A stretch of 64,000 bases of DNA from Nautilus pompilius (GCA_018389105.1 JACATO010001179.1:31895-95894), one strand, 5' to 3'; positions 11,051-24,252 are shown, counted from the stretch's first letter. Translations and numbers: made by a program. The notes: generated by a model not told the origin, from the sequence alone.

Positions 11051-13095
11051 GCGGCTTTTGATGCCGTCGTTAATGACGCCAAACGGAAACGTGTTTTCTA
11101 AGGGGTTCGTTGCATTACTAATTATAAAGCCCCCCCCCCTTCTAGAACTAATGAGTCATGTAACCCTGACCTGGCAGTTTAACGTCTGATAAACCGTTTA
11201 CTGCAACGTGCTTCTCAGAAGTACAGGAAGCCCCATCATGGCTTATAAGCCGACCTCAAGGTCGGGAAATGTACATCGTTTCGTGATTTTTTAAACTGAT
11301 TTTCGCTACAGCTATCGACAGCCGTCTCCGTCACTGTATCATATTCGTTCATTATTCTTTAGTAAAAAAAATATATATATTTTTATTCTAAAACAATAAG
11401 ATTTATTTCATCCTGGCGACCTGTGATCCGGCACCAGGCAGAACTAGTGCGGTTCATCAATACCAAGCGACACTGTGAACCAGTCATCTTGGACATTTAA
11501 TATCCTGTGAAACCATTTTAGATTACTTAATTATCCAGTAAACATCCATTTTTTGAAAATAATTCTAAATGTCGTCCAAGAATAGCCCTTCAACCAGCCG
11601 TGGAGCGAACCAGGAAGAGAGTTTTGTTAACACTAGCACTATGGTACAGCTGTACTGTACTTAGTTCTACCAGTACTGTACATAAGGAAAGCTGCAGTTG
11701 TCTACACATAGTACTGTTCCTTCTTCACCTAATCTAGGTGAGATTCTATTAGAGTATTGTTTATTGTGCTTACTATACAGTACTGTTATAGGTAAGTTAT
11801 TGTCCTTGTCATTTCCTACATTAATTATGCCTATTATTTAACTATGCAGGTATAAACCGGCACCTGAATGGTCCGGTATCTGCTGGATTATAGGAGTCGT
11901 ACCGTAAAGAGGCGTTTCCACCAGAGAAAGTCCTCTGGTTTTCTTATTAATTCTCTGCAATTGTGACCCCAAGTATTACCAACTGGAGAAAGCCGAGAAC
12001 AACCGCTGTTGTCCACATGATTAAAAAAAAAAAACTTACTTATTCCACAAACCTCTGTCAGATCTTCCCATAACTTTCTAAAGCTCAAACTACACTAAAA
12101 CACAAAAGTATGCAACCCCCCATTTTGATGAAATGTCTTTAGTTGTGTGTAAATTTGGGGTCGGAAGATATTGTCATACATAATACAACAGGAAAAGTGC
12201 TGCGGTATCTCCACTTTCATATGATAATTATTTATTATTGACTGTTGTCGCGTGAAAAGATTCGAAATAAACATTTAACCGGATTTTAAGATTTGCTTAG
12301 AATTTCATTATTGCCGAAAAGAAAAGACACCTGCACCAGGTGTAATTTGATTAAATGAGCATATTTCGGTGGTTTCTGCTGTGAAAAGTCTCCGAGAGAA
12401 GCGATTTCGGCGTGGCTTATTTACCCTGTAACACGGAAACCAGGAATCACAGTTAATGGCTTATATAGAAATTATATATTCACATCATTTCGAAAGATGA
12501 GTCAGCGCCGTTCTCAAGCGCTCCTCATTTTCAGGTGTGACATCAAAGATGAGGCAGTGGGCGGTCATCATCACCAGCAGGTGAGATCCAACGGAAAGGT
12601 CTAGTTAAAATCCCTAACCTAGTCCCCACTGATTTCTTTATGGAGATGGGCATAAAAGAAAAGGGGGTATCCAAAAAGCACGCGATTTGGATGAGACCGA
12701 GACCAAGATACGTGAAATGTCGACTTTTGGACGATACAGGGCCGTAAATGGCACGAATATGGAATTTGTAACCCTATCAGAACCAATGCATGGAACATTC
12801 ATTAAAAAAAAGGAGAGTCTAATACCGAAGTTGTAAATCTGCGTGCACTGAAAAGCCATCATCCATTGTCTGTCAGCCCCCCCAAACCTATCATTTCCTT
12901 CGTTTCCACCTATTTCCTACCTTCCGGAGCATCACGGTGTCGTGGGTGGACGTGTCCGATGACGACCTCGCCTAGTGCCGTCGGGCAAGAGGCGACGCCA
13001 TTTCTGAGCTTCGTGGATCTCGGTACTTCCGTCTTCAGCATAAAATGTAAAGCGGTCACCAGATCTGACTCCCCCAGGTGTGCGCGCGTCGAACT
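11051..13095. other. Non-coding stretch, no gene recognised
   Basis: AT-rich unique DNA without recognisable domains, RNA genes or transposon termini. The short minus-strand frames at 11888-12088 and 12638-12862 look random. Confidence 0.5.
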
Positions 13096-13099
13096 GGCG

Positions 13100-13180
13100 G
13101 GATAGAGGGCACCCCTTTACAGTAGGAATCCATCAGGGGACTCCGCTCCTCTCGTTTATCCTTCAATATGGGTATAAAAG
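13100..13180 (+). pseudogene. Possible LINE reverse transcriptase scrap
   Basis: About 25 codons read GHPFTVGIHQGTPLLSFIL. This resembles the non-LTR RT motif (F-x-V-x2-G-x-R-Q-G-D-P-L-S) that lies between palm motifs A and C. His replaces Arg and Thr replaces Asp or Cys. No other RT motif is recognisable within 300 bases, so this is a small fossil if real. Confidence 0.3.
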
Positions 13181-13895
13181 TGTAAATTAATTAAATCAAA
13201 AGGGTGAGTGGTTAACTTTCGGAGCTTTTTTTCGTTTTGTTGTCTGGTTTTAACCGAAGACAAATCCTTCTAAGCAATAGAAGAAACAACAACAACAATA
13301 AAGCAACCCCTTTGGGACGCTGCTGTTGCGAGCGGAATGGAAAGATTCACGAACGTCTTGGAAATGCTGTTTAACGAAGATGTCGCGCGCTAAATATGGG
13401 AAGCGGGTTACCGGCCACCGGCTCCGTGATGGACTCCCCTGTAGACGCGCACCGATAAGTCGCAAATAAAACTGATCTGCTCTCTGAATTGTTACCCGTG
13501 AATGCAAAAAGAAAGGAACCCAAAATACAAATACAAGTAATTCTTTCATGGAAAAATGTCTATTTGTTTATTCTGGTAGTGTAGGCGTCAGGTTTCCCGA
13601 TTGTAGCAGTCTTCCACCGTGTAGAGCCCGTACAGAGAGGAACACCACCCGAAGTGTCTGGGGTTGACTGAAAACCATGGAGGCGGCCATGCGCTGGTCA
13701 GGGCGCGCTGTGTGTATAAAATGCATCATGGAATGAAATGTTGACTCAAAATGGTATTAATGGATTTTAGAGGGTAAAACTTTTTCTGCCAAGAAATTAT
13801 TAAGTCGCAAATGTACCCCTTTTGAACGTGATTGTGACCCAAAGTACCCACCAAAAGCTATTGAAGGCATTCTTGGAGAATAACCGGGGTTCGAA

Positions 13896-14030
13896 CCAAA
13901 TGAGCATCTCTGGGAAGAAATTCGGCGCGTCATCGGAATAACCATTCCATCTCAGGAAAGCCTGGAGGGCCCCGACCGAAAGTGTCTGAGAAGTTTGAAG
14001 CCTGGTCGAGATTTAATAAATATACTGTAA
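13896..14030 (+). pseudogene. Tc1-like transposase C-terminal fragment
   Basis: The frame reads PNEHLWEEIRRVIG, closely resembling the NPIE-x-LW-x-E region at the third catalytic acidic residue of Tc1-type DD34E transposases. The Glu is retained. About 30 further codons follow before TAA (14028-14030). Upstream an in-frame stop separates it from residues that might correspond to the preceding SPDL stretch. The N-terminal DNA-binding region and first Asp are not seen. Confidence 0.45.
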
Positions 14031-14662
14031 ATGTTTATCATGCAAGGATTTTGCAGCCTGATTTCATTTTTCAAGAACCCGTATGCAAGACCCCTGGTAC
14101 TGTTGACAATAAACGTGCTCAAAGAAGGAAGCCCAAACTTTCAAATAAATGGTGCTAAATACTTCAGGGTACCTTTTCTGCATTGCTGAATGACGAGCTG
14201 GTAGAGATATTGCAAGTGTCTTAGCTGCAACTATGGCCATTAGCATTTATTCAAGAATGGTAGGTTTGACTTTACCACAAACCGGTCTCAGTCACTGTTT
14301 AGCTCGCGAAATCCCCTTTTCTGAGAAAAGGAAATCAAGCGGCGGGGGCTGAAACTGTAAAATGACCAGACCTGAAAGAAGGTGCTTTTTACAGGTGAGT
14401 CCAAGTTTAAGCTGTATAGTGGTAATTAAGAGAACTGTTTTTTGGAAACGGCCCCGGGAGCGGTATAACAGTCGGCGTACAAAAGAATCGGTGAGGTACT
14501 GGGGGTGGAGACAGGGGATTGGATCAATATAAATTAGAGTTTGAGCGTGAGCCAGGGTATCGAAAATTTGCTTGAAATCAAAGGTATACCGAAGGCCAAC
14601 AGATACAGACAGGTCCTCCTCCCTCGCACCATTCCTTCAGAATGTGACATCTCACTGGACAA

Positions 14663-14985
14663 GAATTTATCTTCCAACACGTGACAAGGTCTCCAGACAG
14701 GCGACCATAAAACCATCTGGAACATGTAGAGGCTGATGGAACACTCGCAGAGTCGCCTCGGCCTGCACAGAGTCCTGATATAATCAGCACTGAGGATGTG
14801 TGGGGTTATATGGCTACCGAGAAAGTCCCACGGCAACCAAACACCTCGGATGAATCGTGGGAAGTCCTACAGGATATTTGGAGCAACACTCCACACTCAT
14901 ACATTGGTAACCTGTAAGGGAGCAGGCAAGGCGTCGTGCTCTCTATGAAGCAAAGGGCCCGCATACCAAATACTAATACACTGTA
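14663..14985 (+). pseudogene. Tc1 transposase C-terminal half, decayed
   Basis: A single phase aligns by eye with the last ~100 residues of Tc1 transposases. FIFQH-x-T-R-S-P corresponds to the FQQDNA-RPH block, but the catalytic Asp is replaced by Val. About 31 codons later RPAQSPDIISTEDVWGYM corresponds to P-A-x-SPDLNPIENVW, with the metal-binding Glu position occupied by E. It then continues through SWEVLQDIWSNTPHSYIGNL and ends in the usual YEAKG block. Internal stops occur after RRP and after GNL. It is an inactive copy; the 5' half and both inverted repeats are not recognised. Confidence 0.72.
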
Positions 14986-14999
14986 CAACGTATTCATTT

Positions 15000-17900
15000 C
15001 GTTCTTGTATATTTCCTGTAACAACTCATCGCGTGTGGGTTATGTACGTCTCTCAGCTGCAATTACTCGGTATCTGTGCACGTCCTCTGTGTGTTTCCAC
15101 TATTATTTCAAGTGAACTCGGTTATATATGTCATTTGTATATACTAAACGGAAGAGAAAAATGTTGAAATCCTGCTCTAAACCGAAAGTTCTGCCTCGTG
15201 CTGCCTGGGCTTACTTGACCTTTGTTTTATTTGAAAATTCCCAGTTTCATTTTCTGACTTACGAGGTCTTTGTTACGTGTACAGCTAGTTAATTCATTAG
15301 GGTGCTTGTATATCAGTATACGACTGCTGAAAAATACACACCTGACGAAACGATAGGCTAACGCTGATGTCGAAGTAACCTTCTGCGATATTTCATTGAT
15401 GAGTCTATAATTACGGCTGCCAGAGAATATTATTCACTTGAATTAAACTAAGAGAATGGCAGCGAATGTTAAAATGTACTCTATTACAATTTGCAGCCAG
15501 CCACGCGTCGATATTGATCCAGCACATAATCTATAAGATATTCTACCATCAGTAACACAAAAAATGCGTAAATCAGCAGGTGGCTGACTGATGTATTAGC
15601 GATCGGGCGAGTGAGTGAGTTATTTCATTTTTTTCCGGTCAATGACCGAAGCAGCGTAACTCAAATCAGCCGATTTAGTGCGTACATGATGTTAGGTAAT
15701 CAGACACGAGTTATATGTTTAATTTTACTTAAAATATTAGTTATATCATTTTCGCCTCGTCTTTAAACTCTTGAAAATTGCAACAAACAAACTCGCCAAT
15801 ATCTGTACGGAGAGAATGCATACTTTTAACGTTGCCGAATTGCCAAAGTAACTGCCACTTTTAACCGTTGCTGTCATTAAGCGACTCCGATATTATCATT
15901 TGTTTCAAATTATAACTTAGTACGAAATTATTAACATTAAATGTTTTTCATGCAATGCGATAGTTTCATATTATTTCCCCCTGGAGTTGGGCAATGTACA
16001 CGTGATAGCAGAACTGATTACACGGGAGATAACTCCGTCAGTGATTTGTTTTCATTTTATCATTGCCGTCTGTTTTCTTATACTTTCTTTTTTCTTTTTT
16101 TTTCTTTTTACTTTCTACATACAAGATCTATACTTTAAAAAAGATGAAAATTAGGAATACGGAAATTGTGTATTGGTTTTATTGGCTTAAGCATCTTTTG
16201 GCATGGCAACATGGATAGCAGGTCCTCAACTTTTAGACTCTTTGATGGCATTGTCAAAAACACGCTCTTTCTCTAGCGTTATCCTGACACCTGTAATTAA
16301 TGTTTTGTTCGTACGTAAGAAAGAGCCCTATAGTTCCGATTTTATTTGAAAAATGTGTATACATTTAATCGCATTAAATATTTTGCATCCTTTAGTTCCC
16401 AGAAAAGTCTCGAAACATTTGACAAAAACCACCCACCAGTTTTAAGCATAAATATAAAGAAGGAAACACTTAAGATGTTGCTGACTAAGCATTTAAAATA
16501 AACAAGATTTAGCAAAGATACTTAAACTCTATATTTTACCTGATATTTAGTGATAAGCGCGAAGTCGATCTTAGATTTACTGACACGCTATAACTTAATG
16601 CAAAAAGTAAATATCCCTGAGGAGGGTTAAAGAACGTAAATGACCGTTGCTTGTTTTGCTCTTATTTTAACGTTCTAAAGACCATCGGGATTGCGTTTGC
16701 AACCAGCCAACCTTTAAATCTCTGTATTACTCGGCCAGGTTGAGCCATAGGGGATGTGGCACACGAAACCTGCTTCATTAATATAACTCTTTGTAAGGAC
16801 ATATCCCTGTATCGCTCCAGTACCAGATGTATTGCATTACGAATAAGTTGACTAAACATACATCCATTTCAGTACACATACTACTAAATAATGATTTTAG
16901 GCCAGCGGGATAAGAAAAGTAAAAACTGATATGATAATGCCGAAGACGCCAAAAAAAAAAAATATATGAACTTAAATTTGCAAAGAAAAGCTTTTATAAA
17001 AGCACACACAACACTTATTCTTCGGACAACTGTGGAGGGGTTCAGTTTTCGTGATAAATCTTTACAACAGGAAACTCTGTAGCATTGGATGCTCCTTTTC
17101 AGATCGATTCTGTGCAATAAACAGAAACTGAACGTGTCCATATGGATAAACAGTTTATTTTTAATGCAATTTGAGACTGGCTTCTGGCTGATGCAAAGAA
17201 TTTGTATCAATTGTATTCTTTGTACATTAAAAAATATATATATATATATATCCTTTGTCTCTATTTTGCTTTTTTAGTTATTTAAAAAAGTAAATGTGCT
17301 TTTAATTGTCTAATTCTCTACAATTTAAAGGTTCATTAATTTTTATTGTTCCAATTTAAAGTTTGCGTTTGTTTCTTTAGAGCGGGCAGGAAAATAGAGA
17401 GACTGTGGCGAAAAGTCATCGTATGGAATCAACAGGCCACAATGACACGTTGTAATAACTTGACATTCACGATCGATCTTCTGATTTAACAACACGTATA
17501 TTTGCTTCTTATTGGGTTTTCTGGGGTGTTTTTTTTTGTTTTTGTTTTGTTGTTCTTCTTCGGTATCATTAAAAAGACTGGTAAAAACGATATCTTGTCC
17601 ACTGCGACGTTTCGTCTAATCTGTTTTTTTTAAAGATTCGGTCTCGGGAAAACCGTTCGTTTGATCTTGTTTTCGATACGCTAATTTGTGGAAGTTAAGA
17701 ACAAGACAAGAACGATAACTCCTTGCAAATCTCAATACTGATTAGCGATCAGGTAAACCGCGGAGCCACCTTTGGTCACACTTGAAATAATCAAGCGTTG
17801 TGAGAATGTCATAGGAAAAACTATCTCTAAAATGGCACAAGAATAAAAATTCTGTCCCCTCTTATCACAGAAATTATGAAATTTAAAAACAGCGACAAAG

Positions 17901-20900
17901 TTTTCGAACGCCACATATTCGTGAAGAAGGTAGCGGTGGAATAATAAATCAGACATTTTACCCACAGACCCCCGAGTTAGCGCGGTTCCGGTTACCGTCT
18001 ATAAAATGATCGGTCGGGATCAGTGTATAATCCATTCATTAATGCCATTATCATGTCTAACCGAACAGATGTCCCATCTGGCCAGTTATAAAATTCCAAA
18101 TTACCTGGCATTAAACAACGATTATTTTGTTGAGAAACTTACGTTCAAGGACCGCAAAGGTCAACTTAATTACCTGCACGTTTATAACTTAGAAGCTTTT
18201 GGGAAGCTAACCGTGGCAGATCAGTGAGCTCGTCGAAGATGTATTCCTGCAGGTACGGTACGTGATGGGCACCATTAATGCCTTACCTATAACTATGAAG
18301 CCGTCTTTATGAATATCCATACGATCTGATCGGCTGACAGTTTTGAAAAAAAAAAGCTGAAAATCAAATTAAAGATACAAAAGTCAACAATTTTTTTTTT
18401 AAATTTCATGGCAAAAGAAATGTATCACATCTTTAATGTACAGATATACAGTTTACGTATTTAAATGGCAGTTTAGATGTTGCTTCCGTACTTTCATATA
18501 GTCTCCATTTATTATTAATATTATTATTGTTAGTTCTTTATGTTGAGAATCTAATGCTGACTTTTAACTTTTTAAAGGCAGTTTTTTGTCAATTACTGTG
18601 CTGTAGTTAAGTTTATAGACTGATACAGTAAACATAGGACGTCATGCAGAAAGGTTTGGGATGGAGAACACGTCCTATTAAGGTTGTGTTCGCTAAAAAA
18701 ATACATACATTATTGAAATAACGGTCGTGCAAATATGCTTTCTGCTCAGAAATATCCGCCTCATTTAATCCAGAGGAGACAAATAGAAGAGTTTGTACGT
18801 GACACTTTCGTTCTGAAAGGTTTCAGTTCAATGATCGAAAGTTTATGCTTAATTTTGAGAAAATACGCCGAGTAATTTTGTTTAATGGCTAGAGGGATAA
18901 AATCGACATCTATCAGCTGCTCCGTGACCTGCACATTTGTATTTTAAATATATTCGTATTTGGTTTTCTTAAAAAATTTTTCAGTATCCCGGAACAATGA
19001 ACGGTGTAAGACTTTTAAAAAGATTATAAGTCACGATGATTCTTGTCTTGTGGTGCGACTTAAACGGAATAGGAAAGTAAACTAAGCTGACAGTTGTTTT
19101 AGAACAGAAGTCTGCGTTATCCGAATTTGTACTAAAGTTTTGAGTCTCGAAAAGCAACTTTTTAAAACAAATAAATACCCTTAAAACCACCTGTCCCAAT
19201 AATTTGCTTAATAAAAAGCGTACCTAGGTAAATAAATATCATATTACATACCGAATGTTGGTGAACGCAAAGAATTTGACATGTGTGCACACGTGGTTTG
19301 TAGCCATTCCTGGGCAGGAAATAGGTATAGGTTTAAAGCTTGAAAAGTTTCGCTTTTTTCACCTTCTCTTTATGAAGCAATTTGGCAAAGCTTTATACTT
19401 TGTGGAAATTCTATTAGAGCCCTTTACAGCGCCTCAAACTAATCGATCGGGAAAATTATGTAAATCCGAATAGATATAACGTAATTTGGAATGGCCTTAT
19501 TAGTCGTGGCTGTCCGAAATATCGCCATAGGCAATGAGCAGACAGACTGCTTTCCTAGAACCGATGCGCGAATACTTGTCGAATTTGATAGCTGATTTCA
19601 GGGAAAGCGCGGAGTATCCGCAAGGGCTATTATTGAGGTTTCCAGTAAGCGTGCGACCGATAAAGGAAGAAGAGGTTAATTAGCACGCATAGAATTCCCG
19701 ATCACGTAATCCAGCGTGAAGAACCTGTGGGAGTGAACGTGAGGGTCTGGCTCTCATTGTGCGACTACAAAGATCGTGTCTCCGAAAGGAAGGCTGTCTC
19801 ACAGCGCGCCGGTAAGTTCTGCTTACAGAAAAAAACTTCAGCTTGATAAATACAACACGAGCTGCGAACGTCGTTTCTTTCCAGCTCGCGGCTAGGAAAG
19901 ACTTACGAGCTGGCAAGGTTAGTAGCATCTCTTGCTCCTTGCATAGTTAGTCTATCCAGTATGGAGCTTGGTTTTAGTACTGTACACGCATGCGAATCAC
20001 CTTTCTATGGAGTTTTTTTGTTTTTTTTAACTCGATCATTATTGTTAACAATTTATTTTTCTCCATAGAACTTTACCCGAAAACAAGACGGAGATTCAGG
20101 ATTGCTCAGCACGGACAAGGGGTCTTGGTTACTGGAAATGATGGTATGATATCGCGAGCGGGCACCGATGTCCACCCTCATCCTGGGACCGCTTTACGCC
20201 ATGTCTGTCAACCAGGACGATTCTTAGTTAAACTATTAATAAATATGTCAGTTACAAAGCTCTGAGATTTTTTTTTTTTTAAGATGAGAGACGCTCGAAA
20301 TACTAATTTATTAGCGCCCCCTACAGGAAAATAAATACATCGTAACGTTCTGCAAATAAGAAAAAAAAAACCACGATGACATTGCGGCAAGTACTTGGCA
20401 TTCTGCTAACTCGTTAAACGTTTAACAGCACTCTGTCTTGACAAAGAGAAAAAATTTTAAAAGATTGAAATCCAAAATGTGCACTGAGACGTTGAAAAGT
20501 ATTTACGGTAAAATATCTCTCGTGGCTGGAAAAGTTGGATAAAAAAATCAAAGGATAAAGTAGTGATAATAAACTAAGTGCGTTCCCTATGGCGGCTCTC
20601 TTTGCAAAACCACGAGGGTGTAATGTGGATATCACGTAAATCCATTATTACGAGAACTTGTCGCGCTAATGATGACTTCAGTTACATCTGTCAGCTTGGT
20701 AAATCCGAGACCTTTCCTACGGCGAAAACTCCGTGTAATGGAGACCAGTCATCGCTGTTGCTGGCTGCTCTGACCTTCCTCTTCCCAAACAGCAGCTCAT
20801 ACAGACTGTACTGGTCCCGCTGAAGGACGGGTGACCCTACCAAACCCCTTCAATTATTTAGTAGCCTGAGTATCCCGAGGAATGTCACGGGACCTGCTGG

Positions 20901-21031
20901 CGAAGTAAAGCGAGAAGAAATCGAACCTATAAGCTTATTTTTTAGCATTTACTGACAGAATTTTAAGCAGCAGGACAGGAATCGGTATGTATTGGGCTAA
21001 GTACAAACCAGCCAATATGAGAAAATAATCC
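15000..21031. other. Long non-coding stretch, no gene recognised
   Basis: Six kilobases of AT-rich unique sequence. I found no conserved domain, transposase motif, RNA gene or long tandem repeat apart from a short AT run at about 17229-17251. The longest open frame is 108 codons on the minus strand (16884-17210), Phe/Leu/Ser-rich and domain-free. The stretch could be intergenic or intronic. Confidence 0.55.
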
Positions 21032-21079
<48 letters not shown>

Positions 21080-21197
21080 TAGTTATTATTATTAGTATTA
21101 TTAGATTATTAGGAATTATGATTATATTATTATTATTATTATTATTATTATTACTTATTATTATTATTATTATTATATTATTATTATTATTATTGTT

Positions 21198-21231
<34 letters not shown>

Positions 21232-21252
21232 GTTTTATTATTATTATTATTA

Positions 21253-21287
<35 letters not shown>

Positions 21288-21402
21288 TATTATTATTATT
21301 ATTCTTATTATTATTATATTATTGTTGTTGTTATTATTATTATTATTATTATATTATTATTATTATTATATTCTTATTATTATTATTATTATTATTATTT
21401 AT
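21032..21402. repeat. Interrupted TTA triplet array
   Basis: About 370 bases of TTA/ATT triplets with scattered one- or two-base slips and a few TTG and TTC variants. The two overlapping frames covering it translate as poly-Leu, poly-Ile or poly-Tyr and are artefacts. Confidence 0.95.
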
Positions 21403-21682
21403 GTTTTTGTTGTTATTGATGGTGATGAAGATGACAAAGGAATCTGATTATTAGCTTTGCTTTTGGCACAAAATAAAATCAAAAAGAAAACTTTAATGTT
21501 TTTTTTTGTTTTTTTTTGAGTCTTATTCCAATTTTCAGTATCATCAGAAGATGGGTATTGTGGCCAAACTAGCTCTTCACGATACATTTATAGCAAGAAA
21601 ATGGAATATTCTGTGTTGCTCGTTTCTTTCTCGTTTTGTCTATGTTGTATTTCAGTTTAATGCAGTTTGCGATGGAGTGAAG

Positions 21683-21849
21683 AGGGCGGCCGTTGGTTCA
21701 GCGGTGGATTACCGGACTGCAATGTTTAAGAATCCGAGTTCGGTTTGACATAACGTTTTTTTTCTTCTTATTTTCTTCTTCACTAAGCGGCTTCCGCGCG
21801 AGCTTCTTCCGGACGCTCCAGTTTCCTCTCCCATCTGAAAAATAAAGAA
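21683..21849 (+). mobile_element. SINE-like element (tRNA-related head, conserved tail)
   Basis: GGCGGCCGTTGGTTCAGCGG (about 21685-21704) resembles a tRNA 5' half with an A-box. GAGTTCGGTTTGA (from 21736) is a degenerate B-box. After a T-rich stretch comes CGCTCCAGTTTCCTCTCCCA followed by an ATCTGAAAAATAAAG end. That tail is like the GTTTCCTCCCACATCTAAAA ending common in animal tRNA SINEs. A related tail is at 46190-46209. The 82-bp satellite begins about 50 bases downstream. Confidence 0.5.
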
Positions 21850-21895
21850 TTTTACTAAGGTTTTCCAGATACTTGTGGTGAAAATTCTGCAGACA

Positions 21896-22462
21896 GGCTT
21901 GAACCTTGACTACCGATCAAGAGCCCCCAACCATACGCAAATAACTACTTGCTTGGTCTCACCAAGGTTTCCTGACTGGAATGAACCTTGACTACCGATC
22001 AAGAGCCCCCAACCATACCTAAATAACTACTTGCTTGGTCTCACCAAGGTCTCCTGACTGGAATGAACCTTGACTACCGATCAAGAGCCCCCAACCATAC
22101 GCAAATAACTACTTGCTTGGTCTCACCAAGGTCTCCTGACTGGAATGAACCTTGACTACCGATCAAGAGCCCCCAACCATACCTAAATAACTACTTGCTT
22201 GGTCTCACCAAGGTCTCCTGACTGGAATGAACCTTGACTACCGATCAAGAGCCCCCAACCATACCCAAATAACTACTTGCTTGGTCTCACCAAGGTCTCC
22301 TGACTGGCTTGAACCTTGACTACCAATCAAGAGCCCCCAACCATACCCAAGCAACTACTTGCTTGGTCTCACCAAGGTCTCTTGACTGGCTTGAACCTTT
22401 ACTACAGCTCAAGAGCCCCCAACGATACCTAGGTGATGGCTTACTTGGTTACCAAGGCTGAT
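21896..22462. repeat. 82-bp satellite, about 6.8 copies
   Basis: The anchor GAACCTTGAC starts at 21901, 21983, 22065, 22147, 22229 and 22311 (GAACCTTTAC at 22393), exactly 82 bases apart. Copies 1 and 3 carry ACGCAAAT where copies 2 and 4 carry ACCTAAAT, so the array grew by duplicating dimers. Copies 5-7 diverge increasingly. Each unit contains two short potential hairpins (CTTGACTACCGATCAAG and CTTGGTCTCACCAAG). Confidence 0.95.
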
Positions 22463-23816
22463 ACCCACACATCTAGCTAAGCTCTGTAAGATGTCTTTTC
22501 TTAGATCTAAATAATCCAGACGGAGTCCGTCAAGAAAGAAAGTATCATAAATTCTAGCAATGGGAAAGATAAGAGGGACGTCTAATATGAGTAAAAAAAG
22601 AAAAAAGAAAACTGAGATAAACCCTATGATAAAAAGAGTGCAGTATTAGCATCTCAGATCAATATATCAAGAAGTTAATAAAGCATCATTAATATCTAAA
22701 TAAGCCGTGAACAGAGGAGAAGCGCGACAACTTTCATTTCCATTCGTCTTTGTATACCCCATTAAAGAGCAGATTGCAGGTAAGCCAGCAGTAGGAATCA
22801 GAGCCGGCGTTATGTTTTATTCATGGGACATGCCAGGAAATTAATTTGCAATGAAGATCAACGCTGAATCAGATAACGATAAAGCGCGCACGAACTATCT
22901 GAAGACGAAGAGAAAAAAGGGGGGCTGGGACTGTGATTTCCCCGCGGTACGGTATTCATCTACCAATTACTCTTCCGTACGAACCGATTTCTCTCACTCC
23001 CCAGTATATTCAGATAATTCACACCGATCTATCGGTCAGCTACGCGCGCGATTACGAGATGATTCCCCTGGCAACTCCGTGCGCTTTAAAGCAGACCTGT
23101 GGCTTCTAGCCTCTTTCATTTCATTTCCATGGATTCAAAGAGTTTTCCTTCCTTAAAAAAAAAAGAAAATTGCTATCATTACTAGAACATATCGCTTACT
23201 TTCCACGTGTGACTTTCTGCGTCTTCACATCAGCGTTCATAACCAATGCAAAAATATCCGGGCGGTCGAGAACCGAATAGAAGCCGTGAAAGTGAAGAAC
23301 AAAGTCACAACGGCGGAGTGTAAACAAGATTCTATCTTTGTTGATGTTGATGAAGTCTCCCCGACCAAGAAAACAACCCCAGTATGACGTAAGTAAAAGA
23401 TACCTGCTATGGCGCCATAATACACACAGCAAGTTATGGTCCACGATCCTCAGGCAGAAACACGCGTTCGTTTTTAAATCCAGGACAGGAAACATCCATT
23501 ACACCGTATCACGTGATTGTTGCAGTAAATTTTTTCGTCACATTCCGCCAGGGGTCACTGAAAGGAGTTGAGCCATAATTAATTGCAAGAAGACAAACTA
23601 ACATGAAAACTGTATTTTTATTCTCCATACAAAATATAATGTCGCCCCTATTCACTAGCATTAGTAGGAGAGATCACAGGGGCTGGTTGTTACGGTGGGG
23701 AGGGTAAATTGTTACGACACTAGTTGTCCTTAATTAAACGTAAGGATAAAGGGATAAATGAATTATATTCAACGTCATTAATTTCAGATCATCTGACGTC
23801 GATTATAACCTTCATC
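22463..23816. other. Non-coding stretch, no gene recognised
   Basis: Unique sequence between two satellites. The open frames of up to 101 codons (22851-23156) and the overlapping frames on both strands near 23200-23570 have no known domains. Confidence 0.45.
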
Positions 23817-24252
23817 AACACGTTACATGACGAAGATTATAGTCCCATCAACACGTCACATGACGATGATTATAGTCTCATCAACACGTCACATGACGAC
23901 GATTATAGTCTCATCAACACGTCACATGACGACGATTATAGTCTCATCAACACGTCATATGACGACGATTATAGTCTCATCAACACGTCACATGACGAAG
24001 ATTATAGTCTCATCAACACGTCACATGACGATGATTATAGTCCCATCAACACGTCACATGACGACGATTATAGTCCCATCAACACGTCACATGACGAAGA
24101 TCATAGTCCCATCAACACGTCACATGACGACGATTATAGTCTCATCAACACGTCACGTGACGACGATTATAGTCCCATCAATACGTCACGTGACGGCGAT
24201 TATAGTCCCATCAATACGTCACGTGACGACGATTATAGTCTCATCAACACGT
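23817..24252. repeat. 33-bp satellite, 13 copies, with CACGTCA/TGACG motifs
   Basis: Unit of 33 bases built around CACGTCACATGACGACGATT plus a TATAGTC(T/C)(C)ATCAA part. Thirteen copies run from 23817 to 24245 with a partial unit after. The unit length is a multiple of three, so two plus-strand frames stay open (11-residue units such as NTSHDDDYSLI). The longer, 178-codon frame has no ATG before the array, so I do not call it a gene. The last three copies change CACATGACG to CACGTGACG, creating a perfect CGTCACGTGACG palindrome. Confidence 0.95.

Noticed and set aside
16884-17210. 108-codon minus-strand frame
   Set aside because: Low-complexity Phe/Leu/Ser composition in AT-rich DNA, no known domain.
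21118-21447. 109-codon frame of Leu/Ile/Tyr
   Set aside because: Direct translation of the TTA triplet array.
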